Source of the DNA: Defluviicoccus sp.
Lineage (GTDB): Bacteria; Pseudomonadota; Alphaproteobacteria; Rhodospirillales; Defluviicoccaceae
Direction of reading: 5' to 3'
Assembly (NCBI GenBank): GCA_029624735.1
Contig: JARSSM010000016.1
Coordinates: 193,993 to 257,992, forward strand
Length of the DNA stretch: 64,000 nt
The translations under genes and the position numbers were made by a program. This document shows positions 18,619-27,477 of the stretch, piece after piece (position 1 is the first letter of the stretch; every line of letters starts with the position of its first letter). The notes below the pieces were generated by a model. It was not told the origin of the DNA, searched no databases, and saw nothing but the letters and a program-made list of their open reading frames with translations.

Positions 18619-19551
18619 TCACGTCGCCGTGGCGGCGGTTTTGGTCGCGGCGGCGCCATAGCCGAACACCGGCGCCAGATGGGTCGTGATCTCGCGGTCG
18701 ATCGCCTCTTGCTGTTCGGGCGTGAAGTCATCGCGGTAGCCGCCAACCTTGGCGCGGCGCACCTTGAAGCTGTTCGGGTTATTGCGGTCGCCCGCCAGCA
18801 TCCTTCTGCCGGCAAGCCAGAACACCCGCTTCGTCTCGAGCGCGCGCATGTTCTCGACCGACGCGAAGCGGACCGCTTCTGCGAGCTCTTCGGGCGTTGC
18901 CGGCGTGCCGACGAACTCTAGGATCCTTCCCAGCGCGGCACCCGGATCGGCGCGCATGTCTTCGTAACGGACGATCAGGAGCGAGCGAAAGCGTCCGAGT
19001 TCGCGCGCCCAACCGTTCATAAAGTCAATGATTTTGCCCAAACCGCTTTCCGGGTTCATGACAAAATCAAACAAAGTGACGTTTGGATCGAGCGGATACT
19101 TGTTAATGATCTTCTTGCGCTCAGTCATCCGGAATTTCCACTGAAAATACTGAGACACGGCGACATCGGCCGGATCCCGTACCATCAGGACAACCTTCTT
19201 CTGATAATAGTCTTCCTTGGATTGATTGTGATCCGTAAAGTCCTTGAGGTAGTTATCATGGGTGAAGAAAATCAGCGGGATCGCCTTGTTCTTGCGGTGC
19301 AGGTTATCGAAAGCGATCAGATGCCGTTCGGAAAGACCATGTCTGACCTGGTAGAAGCGCGACATCATCACGCGCAGCCATGTCCGCCCGCTCTTGCCGA
19401 ACGAGACGATCACGCTTTCGGCGAGCGACAGCTTGCGAAAGTCCTCATGACCGCGCAGCCATCGCTCGATCCGCACCTTCCTGGCCTCCGGCAGGAAGAA
19501 CAGGAGGTGCATGATGATGTGCCGTAGTGTCGTTCGAAACGCGATTTCCAT
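18619..19551 (-). CDS. PAPS-dependent sulfotransferase
   Basis: A 310-residue cytosolic-type sulfotransferase. The 5'-phosphosulfate loop is SFGKSGRTWLR (about residues 50-60), and the 3'-phosphate-binding region includes VVLMVRDPADVAVSQYFQWK (about 122-141). The C-terminal VGGYRDDFTPEQQ resembles the family's KVGDWKNHFT block. It would transfer sulfate from PAPS to a hydroxyl acceptor such as a sugar. Some parts are lower in GC than the surroundings. Start chosen at 19551 because the upstream open frame lacks family similarity. Likely works with the neighbouring glycosyltransferase. Confidence 0.78.
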   Translation of the reverse strand: MEIAFRTTLRHIIMHLLFFLPEARKVRIERWLRGHEDFRKLSLAESVIVSFGKSGRTWLRVMMSRFYQVRHGLSERHLIAFDNLHRKNKAIPLIFFTHDNYLKDFTDHNQSKEDYYQKKVVLMVRDPADVAVSQYFQWKFRMTERKKIINKYPLDPNVTLFDFVMNPESGLGKIIDFMNGWARELGRFRSLLIVRYEDMRADPGAALGRILEFVGTPATPEELAEAVRFASVENMRALETKRVFWLAGRRMLAGDRNNPNSFKVRRAKVGGYRDDFTPEQQEAIDREITTHLAPVFGYGAAATKTAATAT

Positions 19552-20038
19552 TCCCGCATTACCCAATGCAAAGTGGCGCCGGCAGTCCGACCCGGCCCGA
19601 TATCCCCGCTGCGGCCTGACCGCCCGGCGCGAGTCGACCAGCCCTGTCTTTGATAATCCGAAACAGACGGTCTGCCAAGTCATCCGGGCGGCCGGTGCCT
19701 CAGTCGCGCAAGCATTGCCGCGCTAAAGCCACAGCGACAGCCAAAGGCAAGCCACCTTGGCGGCTTAACAAATGTTGTTGCAGTTGTCCGCGGCTGCCAG
19801 AGAGGGCGATGAGTACATGTCGGGGTAACAAACCGAAACAAAGATTGACTTGAGGGATCGTGCCGACGCTGCGATCAAGGTTGGTGGGTGATCCTGCGAC
19901 CCATTTGCGAAGGTGGCCGCTTGCGGTCGCATCGGCCGGAGAGGGGCGCGGCGAAGGGTCCGGAGATCACCAGGTCCGGACGGAGACGGACGGCTCCTTG
20001 CCAGCACGGCGAAGGAGTGACGTCGAAAGGGACAGAGA
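19552..20038. other. divergent intergenic region before the ELM1-like gene
   Basis: About 490 bases between divergent genes. It holds a TTGACT box near 19848 without a good -10 partner and a purine-rich stretch before ATG 20039. No gene, RNA or strong terminator was recognised. Confidence 0.35.
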
Positions 20039-21220
20039 ATGCCGCACGGAATGGCACCGCTTGCTTGGATTACGGAGAGCCCGCGCGTTTGGGTGCTCAT
20101 GGGCCACAAGGCCGGCGACAACAGCCAGGTTCTCTCACTGGCGGAGGCGCTCGGCTGGCCGTTTGAGATCAAGCGGTTCGTGTACAACCGGTTCGAGCCG
20201 CTGGCGCATGCGCTGTTCGGCGCGACGCTTAAGGGCGTCGACGCGAGCCGGTCATCTTCGCTCGAGGCACCGTGGCCGGATCTCGTCCTGACCGCAGGCC
20301 GGCGCAACGAGCCGGTTGCGCGCTGGATCAAGCAGCAGGCGCGCCCCCACACTGTGCGCATCGTTCACGTCGGCCGCCCGTGGTCGAACCTCGATCAATT
20401 CGACTTGGTCGTGACAACGCCGCAGTACCGCCTGCCGGAACGTGCGAACGTGGTCCACAACAAGACACCGTTGCATCGTGTGACGGCGGAGCGGCTCAGC
20501 GCCGATGCCGCCCTGTGGGCGCCGCGGCTGCGGGCGCTGCCACAGCCGATGATCGCCGTCGTCATCGGCGGACCGAGCGGCCCCTACAGCTTCGACCGGG
20601 AAGCCGGCCGCCGTCTTGCGGTCCAGGCCGGCGCACTGGCGCGCTCGTGCGGCGGTTCGCTCCTGGTGACGACGAGCGCGCGCACGCCAACCGCCGCGAT
20701 CGACGCCTTCGTGGGCGCGGTCGATGTGCCCTATTACCTGTTCCGCTGGACAAAGGACGCCAAGGAGAATCCCTATTTTGCGTTCCTCGGTCTTGCGCAT
20801 TCGATCATCGTGACCGGCGACAGCATGTCGATGCTGACCGAGGCGTGCGCGACCCGCAAACCGGTTTACATCTTCGATCTTGGCGAGGGGCGCAATGCCA
20901 TGCGGCCCGACACGCCAGCGCAGCCGTTCCGCTGGCGGTCGATCGAAGCGACGCATATCAAGGCGTTTCTCTACCGCCAGCTGTTGCGGTTCGGTCCAGT
21001 GCGGTTGGGGCGTGATATCCGCATCATTCATCACGACCTGATCGAGGCCAAGCGGGCGGTCTGGCTGGGCGAGCACTTCCCTGAAGGGCCATTACCGCCC
21101 CTGGAATGCCTTGATCACGCTGTCGCCGGGGTTCGGGCGCTGTTCCAGCTCCCGCCGCTGACGGTTCCGGAGCCGCTCATGGAGTGGCGTGAGTTGCTGC
21201 CGGCACGCCGAACCGCCTGA
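20039..21220 (+). CDS. mitochondrial-fission ELM1 family protein (DUF1022)
   Basis: A 393-residue member of the ELM1/DUF1022 family. Family traits visible are an N-terminal VWVLMGHKAGDNSQVLSLAEALG, a central VIGGPSGPYSF, and the C-terminal VTGDSMSMLTEACATRKPVYIFDL region (about residues 258-281). That last region resembles the donor-binding half of GT-B glycosyltransferases. In alphaproteobacteria the family is usually found near envelope-glycan genes; in plants a homologue affects mitochondrial fission. The bacterial reaction is not established. A glycosyltransferase role is an inference from fold and context. Confidence 0.82.
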   Translation: MPHGMAPLAWITESPRVWVLMGHKAGDNSQVLSLAEALGWPFEIKRFVYNRFEPLAHALFGATLKGVDASRSSSLEAPWPDLVLTAGRRNEPVARWIKQQARPHTVRIVHVGRPWSNLDQFDLVVTTPQYRLPERANVVHNKTPLHRVTAERLSADAALWAPRLRALPQPMIAVVIGGPSGPYSFDREAGRRLAVQAGALARSCGGSLLVTTSARTPTAAIDAFVGAVDVPYYLFRWTKDAKENPYFAFLGLAHSIIVTGDSMSMLTEACATRKPVYIFDLGEGRNAMRPDTPAQPFRWRSIEATHIKAFLYRQLLRFGPVRLGRDIRIIHHDLIEAKRAVWLGEHFPEGPLPPLECLDHAVAGVRALFQLPPLTVPEPLMEWRELLPARRTA

Positions 21221-21279
21221 CGGATGACGGTCAGCCGGCCCGAACGGTGCAAGCCGGGCGGGCAACGCGGACGGGGTTG

Positions 21280-21981
21280 ATGCGCACTCTGCTCGTTCTC
21301 GGATCGAAACCCGAACCGGTGTTGCCGCCGGCCGGAAGCTGGGACGCACTTGCCTGCGCCAACGCGTCGGGGGCATCGGCGGCGCGGCTGGGTTTGCCGC
21401 GGCCGGCGTTCACCGTCGTCTCGACCATCCTCGCTTCGCGTACGACGCCATCGAATGCGATCGCGCTGGCGGCACTGCGGGGCTTGAGCACCGGCACGCT
21501 GTTCATCTATCCGCGCCGGCCCTACCGCGGCAACCGGCTGAAGCAGATCGCCAACGCCGGTCGCGTCCTGCGGGCGACGCCGTGGTTCCTGCGCCGCGAG
21601 CTGGCGCGGGTCGATTACCATTACGACCGCACCGAGGTCCGCTCGTCGGACGCTTACGCCGGGATCATCCTTGCCTTGTCCGGGAACGATGGAAACTTGA
21701 CGACGCTCATGCGTCGGAAGCCACCTTCGAGCGGCGTTGTTGCGGTGGCACTCGGCCTCAGCGATCCGGCGTACACGCGGGTCGTCGTCAGCGGATTCAG
21801 CTTTCAGATCACGCACGCTTACGCCGAGAACCCGGATATTCGCCTGCGCGGGAGCGCCGAAAGCCGGCACGCCGATACCGACATTGCCGTGATTACGGCC
21901 TTGTCGCACTGCACAAGACGGCTTTATACGACGGAGCCGATCGTGAACGAACGGACCGGCGTGCCGTTGCTGGAGGGGTGA
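21280..21981 (+). CDS. hypothetical protein, possibly sialyltransferase-like
   Basis: A 233-residue protein; ATG 21280 is preferred over an in-frame codon at 21247. Residues about 145-205 contain KPPSSGVVAVALGLS, VVVSGFSFQITHAYAEN and a later SRHADTDIAVI, an order reminiscent of the GT29 sialyltransferase S motif (proline-serine-glycine) and the later His-Glu/Asp motif. This is a weak pattern match, not a family assignment. It lies 59 bases after the ELM1-like gene in the same direction, within the glycan cluster. Confidence 0.5.
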   Translation: MRTLLVLGSKPEPVLPPAGSWDALACANASGASAARLGLPRPAFTVVSTILASRTTPSNAIALAALRGLSTGTLFIYPRRPYRGNRLKQIANAGRVLRATPWFLRRELARVDYHYDRTEVRSSDAYAGIILALSGNDGNLTTLMRRKPPSSGVVAVALGLSDPAYTRVVVSGFSFQITHAYAENPDIRLRGSAESRHADTDIAVITALSHCTRRLYTTEPIVNERTGVPLLEG

Positions 21982-22053
21982 CGGCGCCGGTCGGCCCGTT
22001 CTGCAGCTGACGTCGGCCCGTGGCGAAACAAGTGGCATTGCCAGAGGTGAGTT

Positions 22054-22788
22054 GTGGCCACACTGAAGCGTGTAAAGAATATTTTAAAGTATGGGATCGG
22101 CGAGAAGGCCACTCAGCGCAAGCGTGCTGTCAAGAAAAAGTTGCGAGAGGCGCGATTCAAGTCTGATCGCTGGCAGTCGGAAGGAGAGCTCTCGTTCCGT
22201 CGCTACGCGTCCTATGACGAGTATATTGCGCATCAAGCCTCCAAGCTTGATAAAGTTAGTGACAGGTTGAAGGAGAACGAGGAACTATTCTACGAGGAAT
22301 TTGTTTCCCGACTGGGCTCATGTGGCCCATTGAAGGATAAGAACTCTGTTCTCTGCCTCGCGGCGCGGGTTGGTACGGAAGTGCGCGCCTTGATCACGTT
22401 GGGTCATTTTGCCGTTGGGATTGATCTTGAACCTGGGAAATCCAACGCCTACGTTCTTCCGGGCGACTTTCATAAGCTGGTGTTTGCGGATAACTCGATC
22501 GATGCGGTCTACTGCAACAGCCTCGATCATGTCTTCGATCTCGCCAAGGTGGTAGGAGAAGTGCGCCGGGTGCTGCGGCCGGGGGGAATCTTTGTCGCCG
22601 ACCTGTTTGCCGGATACGAGGAGGGATTTACGGCCGGCGAGTACGAGGCGACGCACTGGAAGACCGTCTCTGCGATCGTCGACAAGATCAAGGAACTCGG
22701 TGGCTTCGCCGTGATCGAGGAACGGCCGTTGGGCAAACTCCTGCGCGGCGAATATACGCAAGCCGTGTTTGGTAAGCCGGCGGCCTGA
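22054..22788 (+). CDS. class I SAM-dependent methyltransferase
   Basis: A 244-residue protein starting with GTG preceded by AGAGGTGAG. The first about 80 residues are basic and helical. The methyltransferase core follows: VLCLAARVGTEVRAL (motif I, unusual LAARVG instead of GCGTG), the acidic VGIDLEPG (motif II), DAVYCNSLDHV, and VRRVLRPGGIFVADL. The downstream hydroxylase-like gene begins 17 bases later, suggesting one operon. Acceptor unknown. The 5' part is AT-rich compared with neighbours. Confidence 0.72.
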   Translation: MATLKRVKNILKYGIGEKATQRKRAVKKKLREARFKSDRWQSEGELSFRRYASYDEYIAHQASKLDKVSDRLKENEELFYEEFVSRLGSCGPLKDKNSVLCLAARVGTEVRALITLGHFAVGIDLEPGKSNAYVLPGDFHKLVFADNSIDAVYCNSLDHVFDLAKVVGEVRRVLRPGGIFVADLFAGYEEGFTAGEYEATHWKTVSAIVDKIKELGGFAVIEERPLGKLLRGEYTQAVFGKPAA

Positions 22789-22805
22789 CGACGACGGGGC
22801 AGCGC

Positions 22806-23561
22806 GTGGGATATTTCAACTACGATCACTTGCGATTCCGCTACGAGCCTTTTCCGATCGGATACGCTCGTCCGATCATGGATGAGAGCGTGTACAAGGA
22901 ATTGGCTTCGACCTATCCCGAGCGCGAGCGCTTCGTTTATCTGGAGAAGGTCGGGCACAAGTTTACTTTGTCCGAGCGCTTCAACCCCCGCCAGTACGAA
23001 GAGTTCATCGCCAGCACACCGGTGTGGCGGGATTTCCATGGCTGGCTCAAGAGCGATGACTTCATTCTTGAGGTCATGCAGACGCTGCGCGCGCATCAGA
23101 TCGACCTGGGATACAAGAAGCCTCCCTCGCTGCGAAAGCGGCTGCTGCGAACGTTCAAGAGCGTCGCCGGTTGGCGGGTCGGGGTCCGCCAGGGACGACT
23201 GACGGCGCGGTTCGAATTCTCGATGCTGCCGGCCGAAGGCGGTTCGGTCATGCCGCACACCGACTCGCCGACGAAAATCGTCACGCTCATCATCTCCATG
23301 GTCGACGATTCCGAGTGGTGCCCCGAGTTTGGCGGCGGGACCGAAATCAATCGGCCGAAGAACGCGCAGATGATTTTCAACCAGCTCAATCGGCAAGCCT
23401 CGTTCGACGAGGTCGAGATGATCGACGTATTTCCCTTTACCGCCAATCAGGCCGTGGTCTTCATCAAGACGTTCAATTCATGGCACTCGGTCCGGCCGAT
23501 GACGGGCGCCGGCACGGACGCGCTGCGCAAGACACTCACCATCAATATCGAGACGACTTGA
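22806..23561 (+). CDS. 2-oxoglutarate/Fe(II)-dependent dioxygenase-like protein A
   Basis: A 251-residue protein with a GTG start. The HxD iron motif is MPHTDSPTK (His about 153, Asp 155), the distal His is in NSWHSVRPM (about 222), and the 2-oxoglutarate-binding Arg is probably LRKTLTIN. This order fits the prolyl 4-hydroxylase-like double-stranded beta helix. It would hydroxylate an unknown substrate, perhaps a sugar or a protein side chain. It sits between a methyltransferase and a second hydroxylase-like gene. Confidence 0.68.
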   Translation: MGYFNYDHLRFRYEPFPIGYARPIMDESVYKELASTYPERERFVYLEKVGHKFTLSERFNPRQYEEFIASTPVWRDFHGWLKSDDFILEVMQTLRAHQIDLGYKKPPSLRKRLLRTFKSVAGWRVGVRQGRLTARFEFSMLPAEGGSVMPHTDSPTKIVTLIISMVDDSEWCPEFGGGTEINRPKNAQMIFNQLNRQASFDEVEMIDVFPFTANQAVVFIKTFNSWHSVRPMTGAGTDALRKTLTINIETT

Positions 23562-23593
23562 GCGGGTCGCCGTCGACAGGGGAGGTCACACCT

Positions 23594-24454
23594 TTGGTTC
23601 ACAGCGTCCTCGAACGTCTCGATCCGAGCCACATTGTCCTCGATCCGCAGCCGTATCTTTACTCAACGGAAGCACTGGATCCCGATTACTATGCTGAACT
23701 GGCGGCGGCCTATCCGAGCCTGGAGAGCGTCGCCGGCACTAGCCCTCTGGAGAATAACCGTGCGTACCTCCGCCAAGCGCGCGAGGTAATCGATAATCCG
23801 GAGATCCCGGCTATCTGGCGGGATTTCTTCGCTTACCATACCTCCGAGACCTTCTTTCGCGAGATGATCGCTTTCTGGCGGGCCGCGCTGGATTGCGTCT
23901 ACCCGAACCTCGACACGCTTCTGGGAACACCGGTCGACCAGGCCACGATCGGTCTGCGTTCACGCGGCAAGGAGAAGGCGCTCGAAAACAAGTCCGCCGA
24001 CGTGATGATGGACTGCCAGTTCGGCGTCAACAGCCCGGTCAAGGAGAAGACGGCTGTACGCGGGCCGCATGTCGACGATACGCACAAGCTCTATGCCGGG
24101 CTTCTCTATTTTCGATTGCCGGAGGACAGCGTCGAGGGCGGCGATCTTGTCCTCTACCGTGCCAAGGAAGGCAGCCGCTATTTCCAGGACGGCCGCCGCG
24201 ATATCCTGGAGCGCTACGTCGAGCCGTTCAGGGTTGTGCCGTATCGTGCCAATACGCTGGTCATGTACTTGAACACGCCGCGCTCGATTCATGGTGTCTC
24301 GCCGCGTGCCGTCACGCCTTTGTACCGTCGCTACATCAATCTGCAGTGCGAGTGCTACCGTCTGCCGGAGGGCGAGTTCTTTCCCATCCAACGCGACGCG
24401 CTTGGGCGGATCGGCTCGGCGGTGCGCCGTACGCTCGGGCTCAGGGACGCTTGA
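23594..24454 (+). CDS. 2-oxoglutarate/Fe(II)-dependent dioxygenase-like protein B
   Basis: A 286-residue protein. The best start is TTG 23594, which has a strong GGGGAGG Shine-Dalgarno 8 bases upstream; the open frame to the left runs inside the previous gene. The iron motif is VRGPHVDDTHK (HxD near residue 159-161) and the distal His is in TPRSIHGVSPR (about 236), followed by an Arg-rich YRRYIN. Similar architecture to protein A but divergent sequence. Its neighbours suggest a shared modification pathway. Confidence 0.62.
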   Translation: MVHSVLERLDPSHIVLDPQPYLYSTEALDPDYYAELAAAYPSLESVAGTSPLENNRAYLRQAREVIDNPEIPAIWRDFFAYHTSETFFREMIAFWRAALDCVYPNLDTLLGTPVDQATIGLRSRGKEKALENKSADVMMDCQFGVNSPVKEKTAVRGPHVDDTHKLYAGLLYFRLPEDSVEGGDLVLYRAKEGSRYFQDGRRDILERYVEPFRVVPYRANTLVMYLNTPRSIHGVSPRAVTPLYRRYINLQCECYRLPEGEFFPIQRDALGRIGSAVRRTLGLRDA

Positions 24455-24526
24455 GCGCTCAGCAGGACGCTGCCAGGGAAGACGTGGGTCGGCTGGCCGG
24501 GCATTGAGGGGCGGAAGGGAGAGTAG

Positions 24527-25462
24527 ATGCGGATCAGCGCGCTCGCGGAAACAGGCCTCGGCATCAGAGAGGACCAGATTACAACCCTGTTTGCGCCCTT
24601 CGTCAGCCAGCCCTCGGGAGCCTTCGATCCGCTGTGGCGGCAGGAGATCACGCGCAGGCGGCTGAAGCACCTTCGTCACGCCGCCCGCCGCTTGTTCATG
24701 GGCTGGCTGCCGGAAACGCGCCGCGACGAGGGCACCGTTCGCACCGAGTACGAACGCGGCTGGGCCGGCATCGATTATGCGCGCTACACCCTTGATGCGC
24801 CGCTCGACGGCGCCACGCCGTGGGAGTGGCGCGGCCGTCAGATGTTTGCCACCGATACCGGCGCAACGCGGGTGCGCCAGTTATTCCTGATCCGCATCCT
24901 GGAGCGGCTGCGTCCGCGCTCGGTCCTTGAGGTCGGCTGCGGCAACGGCATCAATCTCCTGCTGCTGGCCGGCCGGTTCCCGCAGATCGCGTTCTCGGGG
25001 CTTGAGCTGACCGAGGCCGGCCACGCGGCGGCCGTGGCTTTCCAGCGGCACGCTGCCTTGCCGCGGGAAATGAAGGCCTACGCGCCCGAACCGATCGAAG
25101 ATCCGCAAGCGTTCAAGCGCATTGCCTTCGTGCAAGGGAATGCCGTCGCGATGCCGTTCGCCGACGGTGCGATCGACCTTGTCTACACAACTCTGGCGCT
25201 CGAACAGATGGAGCGGGTGCGGGGGGCGGCGCTCTCGGAAATTGCCCGCGTCGCTGGCCGCAATACGTTCATGGTCGAGCCGTTCCGTGACGTCAACAAG
25301 GCCTTCTGGCCACGGCTCTACGTCTACCGGCGCAACTACTTCCGCGGTGCGATCGACGACCTCGAGCACTACGGCCTGCGGCCGGTGCTGGCTACGGACG
25401 ACTTTCCGCAAGAAGTGTTCTTGAAGGCCTGCGCCGTGCTGGCCGAAAAGAAATCCGCTTAA
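24527..25462 (+). CDS. class I SAM-dependent methyltransferase
   Basis: A 311-residue protein with a helical N-terminal region and a methyltransferase core containing motif [16 protein letters not shown] (about residues 126-140), GLELTEAG (acidic end of strand 2), and [21 protein letters not shown] UbiE/Coq5-like fold, acceptor unknown. It ends the glycan cluster and overlaps by four bases the convergent rlmN 3' end. Confidence 0.75.
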   Translation: MRISALAETGLGIREDQITTLFAPFVSQPSGAFDPLWRQEITRRRLKHLRHAARRLFMGWLPETRRDEGTVRTEYERGWAGIDYARYTLDAPLDGATPWEWRGRQMFATDTGATRVRQLFLIRILERLRPRSVLEVGCGNGINLLLLAGRFPQIAFSGLELTEAGHAAAVAFQRHAALPREMKAYAPEPIEDPQAFKRIAFVQGNAVAMPFADGAIDLVYTTLALEQMERVRGAALSEIARVAGRNTFMVEPFRDVNKAFWPRLYVYRRNYFRGAIDDLEHYGLRPVLATDDFPQEVFLKACAVLAEKKSA

Positions 25463-26595
25463 GCGCCGACGGTCACGGCCGGGTGGTGATCGTCGACGAT
25501 GCCGGCTGCCAGCCGCGCCTTCCACCGGCTCAAGCGTTCGCGCTCGCTCGCTGACTTGAGCTGTCCGCAGGCGGCCATGATGTCGCGCCCGCGCGGCGTC
25601 CTGAGCGGTGCCGTGTAGCCTGCATCATTGAGGAGGGTGGCGAAGCGCACCATCGCTTCGTTGGTGGAACACTCAAACGGCGCCCCGGGCCACGGGTTGA
25701 AGGGGATCAGGTTGAACTTGCACGGGATGCCGGCGACCAGACGTGCAAGCGCCTTGGCATCGGCGGCGGTATCGTTCACTCCCTTCAGCATCACGTACTC
25801 GAAGGTGATCCGCCGCGCATTGTCGGCCGCCGGGTAATCGCGGCACGCCTGCATCAGTTCGGCGATCGGGTACTTCCGATTAAGCGGCACCAGGACATCA
25901 CGCAAATCGTCCGTGGCCGCGTGCAGGCTGACCGCGAGTTTCACCGCCAGCTCTTCGCCGACACGCCGGATCAGCGGCACTACGCCAGCCGTCGACAGCG
26001 TGATGCGGCGTCGGGAGATGCCGATGCCCTCGGGATCCATCAGGATCGTCACCGCCGCAGCGATGTTGTCATAGTTGAACAGCGGCTCGCCCATGCCCAT
26101 CAGCACGATGTTCGAGATCCAGCGCTGGTCCTTGGGCGTCGGCCACTCGCCATAGGCATCGCGAGCGATCATCACCTGGCCCACAATCTCGGCCGGGCCA
26201 AGGTTGCGGACGAAGGGTTGCGTGCCGGTGTGACAGAAGGCGCAAGTGAGCGTGCAGCCGACCTGCGACGAGATGCACAGCGCGCCGCGGTCTGCCTCCG
26301 GGATGTAGACCGTCTCGGCTTCCTTGCCGTCAGCGAACCGCAACAGCCATTTGCGCGTTTCGTCGGCTGAGCGCTGCTCGGCCACGATTTCGGGCCGCAC
26401 AATCGCGGCCGAAGTCGCGAGCTTCTCCCGCAGCGCTTTCGACAGCGTCGTCATTTCGCTGAAGTCGCGGGCGCCGCGACAGTAGAGCCAATGCCAAACT
26501 TGGCGGGCACGAAAGGCGGGCTCACCAAACGCTGCCAAGCGCGCAGCGAGCTCGGCGCGCGAAAGGCCGATCAGGTTGACGCAGTCCGCCGTCAT
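25459..26595 (-). CDS. rlmN: dual-specificity 23S rRNA/tRNA methyltransferase RlmN
   Basis: A radical-SAM enzyme of 378 residues that makes 2-methyladenosine at A2503 of 23S rRNA and A37 of some tRNAs. The [4Fe-4S] motif CTLTCAFC (CX3CX2C) is visible (Cys about 110, 114 and 117), as is the acceptor cysteine near the C-terminus in [12 protein letters not shown] 26595 is preferred to the upstream 26637 because the open frame before it has no family similarity. Confidence 0.92.
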   Translation of the reverse strand: MTADCVNLIGLSRAELAARLAAFGEPAFRARQVWHWLYCRGARDFSEMTTLSKALREKLATSAAIVRPEIVAEQRSADETRKWLLRFADGKEAETVYIPEADRGALCISSQVGCTLTCAFCHTGTQPFVRNLGPAEIVGQVMIARDAYGEWPTPKDQRWISNIVLMGMGEPLFNYDNIAAAVTILMDPEGIGISRRRITLSTAGVVPLIRRVGEELAVKLAVSLHAATDDLRDVLVPLNRKYPIAELMQACRDYPAADNARRITFEYVMLKGVNDTAADAKALARLVAGIPCKFNLIPFNPWPGAPFECSTNEAMVRFATLLNDAGYTAPLRTPRGRDIMAACGQLKSASERERLSRWKARLAAGIVDDHHPAVTVGA

Positions 26596-26621
26596 CGTTC
26601 CGCCGTTTGCCGAGGGCTTGG

Positions 26622-27122
26622 CTATTTCACCTCGCACGCCTTTGAGATCGCAGCGAGCGCGGCGCTGAAGCCCATCAGCGAATAGGTATCCGTGGTGAGT
26701 GTGCCGCGCTGGGAGGCCCCTTTAATGACTATTTCGGAGCCCGTCTTCATCGCCTCGAGCATTGCGCGGTCAGCCTGAGCATCGCTGTTCCAGGCATTCT
26801 TGCCCTTGGTGAACATCTTGAAGCTGCGCCCCGCGATCGCGGCGGTTGCCTCGCTGTTCGTCTTGTAGTCGTAACCAGTGTCAACACTGATTTCGTTAGT
26901 CACCTTGTCACCGGGCCGGTGCGAGACAAGCAGAAAAACGGGGTCGCGAGTCTTATACTTTCCCTCGGCCTTTTTCGGCGCTGAAAAAATATAGCAAACC
27001 TTGCGCTTGTCGCTTCCATCGACAAACGCTGCCCAGTCACCAAACTTACCCAGGCTCTTCGGCGCCGCCAGGGCCGGTGATGCCATCGCGAGAATCACGA
27101 CTAGGATTAGTATCGACCGCAT
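26622..27122 (-). CDS. invasion-associated locus B (IalB)-like exported protein
   Basis: A 166-residue secreted protein. Residues 1-19 are a classical signal peptide ([19 protein letters not shown], cleavage after ALA). The mature part matches the IalB-type pattern: [13 protein letters not shown], a central CYIFSAP, and a C-terminal [15 protein letters not shown] with a second Cys that may pair with Cys43. IalB proteins are periplasmic or surface-associated; the role in non-pathogenic relatives is unknown. It begins 355 bases before the divergent oxidoreductase. Confidence 0.75.
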   Translation of the reverse strand: MRSILILVVILAMASPALAAPKSLGKFGDWAAFVDGSDKRKVCYIFSAPKKAEGKYKTRDPVFLLVSHRPGDKVTNEISVDTGYDYKTNSEATAAIAGRSFKMFTKGKNAWNSDAQADRAMLEAMKTGSEIVIKGASQRGTLTTDTYSLMGFSAALAAISKACEVK

Positions 27123-27477
27123 GGAATCCTTCACCTCTCGAATGCCGGTATAGATAAACAATGGCACCGTTGATGCCAAGGCCAAAGGCCAGCATCCGCT
27201 CCCTGCCGACCGGACGGCGGTCTTTCCGCAGAGCCGGTCCCGGCCGCCAATCTCCATGACTAGCAGGAGGTTGAGAGAAACGGCGGACCGTTTCTTTGCC
27301 GTGCGGGTCATTCCCGCCACGGCGAGCTGCCAACCGGAAAAGACGCATGCATGGGTCGTTTCAGGCGTTAACGAGCCTGCGATTCGCCCTTGCGGCGCAA
27401 CGAAAACGGTCCGCAGAGGGGAGTTGACGCCGCAGCCGCAAAGCGGAACAAAGACGGCGTTGGCAGGGAGGTGAATC
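27123..27477. other. intergenic region with long inverted repeat
   Basis: 355 bases between divergent genes. It contains an 11-bp inverted repeat, GCGGACCGTTT (27283-27293) and AAACGGTCCGC (27404-27414), enclosing further hairpins. One is GCCGTGCGGG/CCCGCCACGGC (27298-27323, one bulge) and another CAGGC/GCCTG at about 27363-27379. A GGGAGGTGA ribosome-binding site precedes 27478. I see no open reading frame that looks like a gene. Confidence 0.5.
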
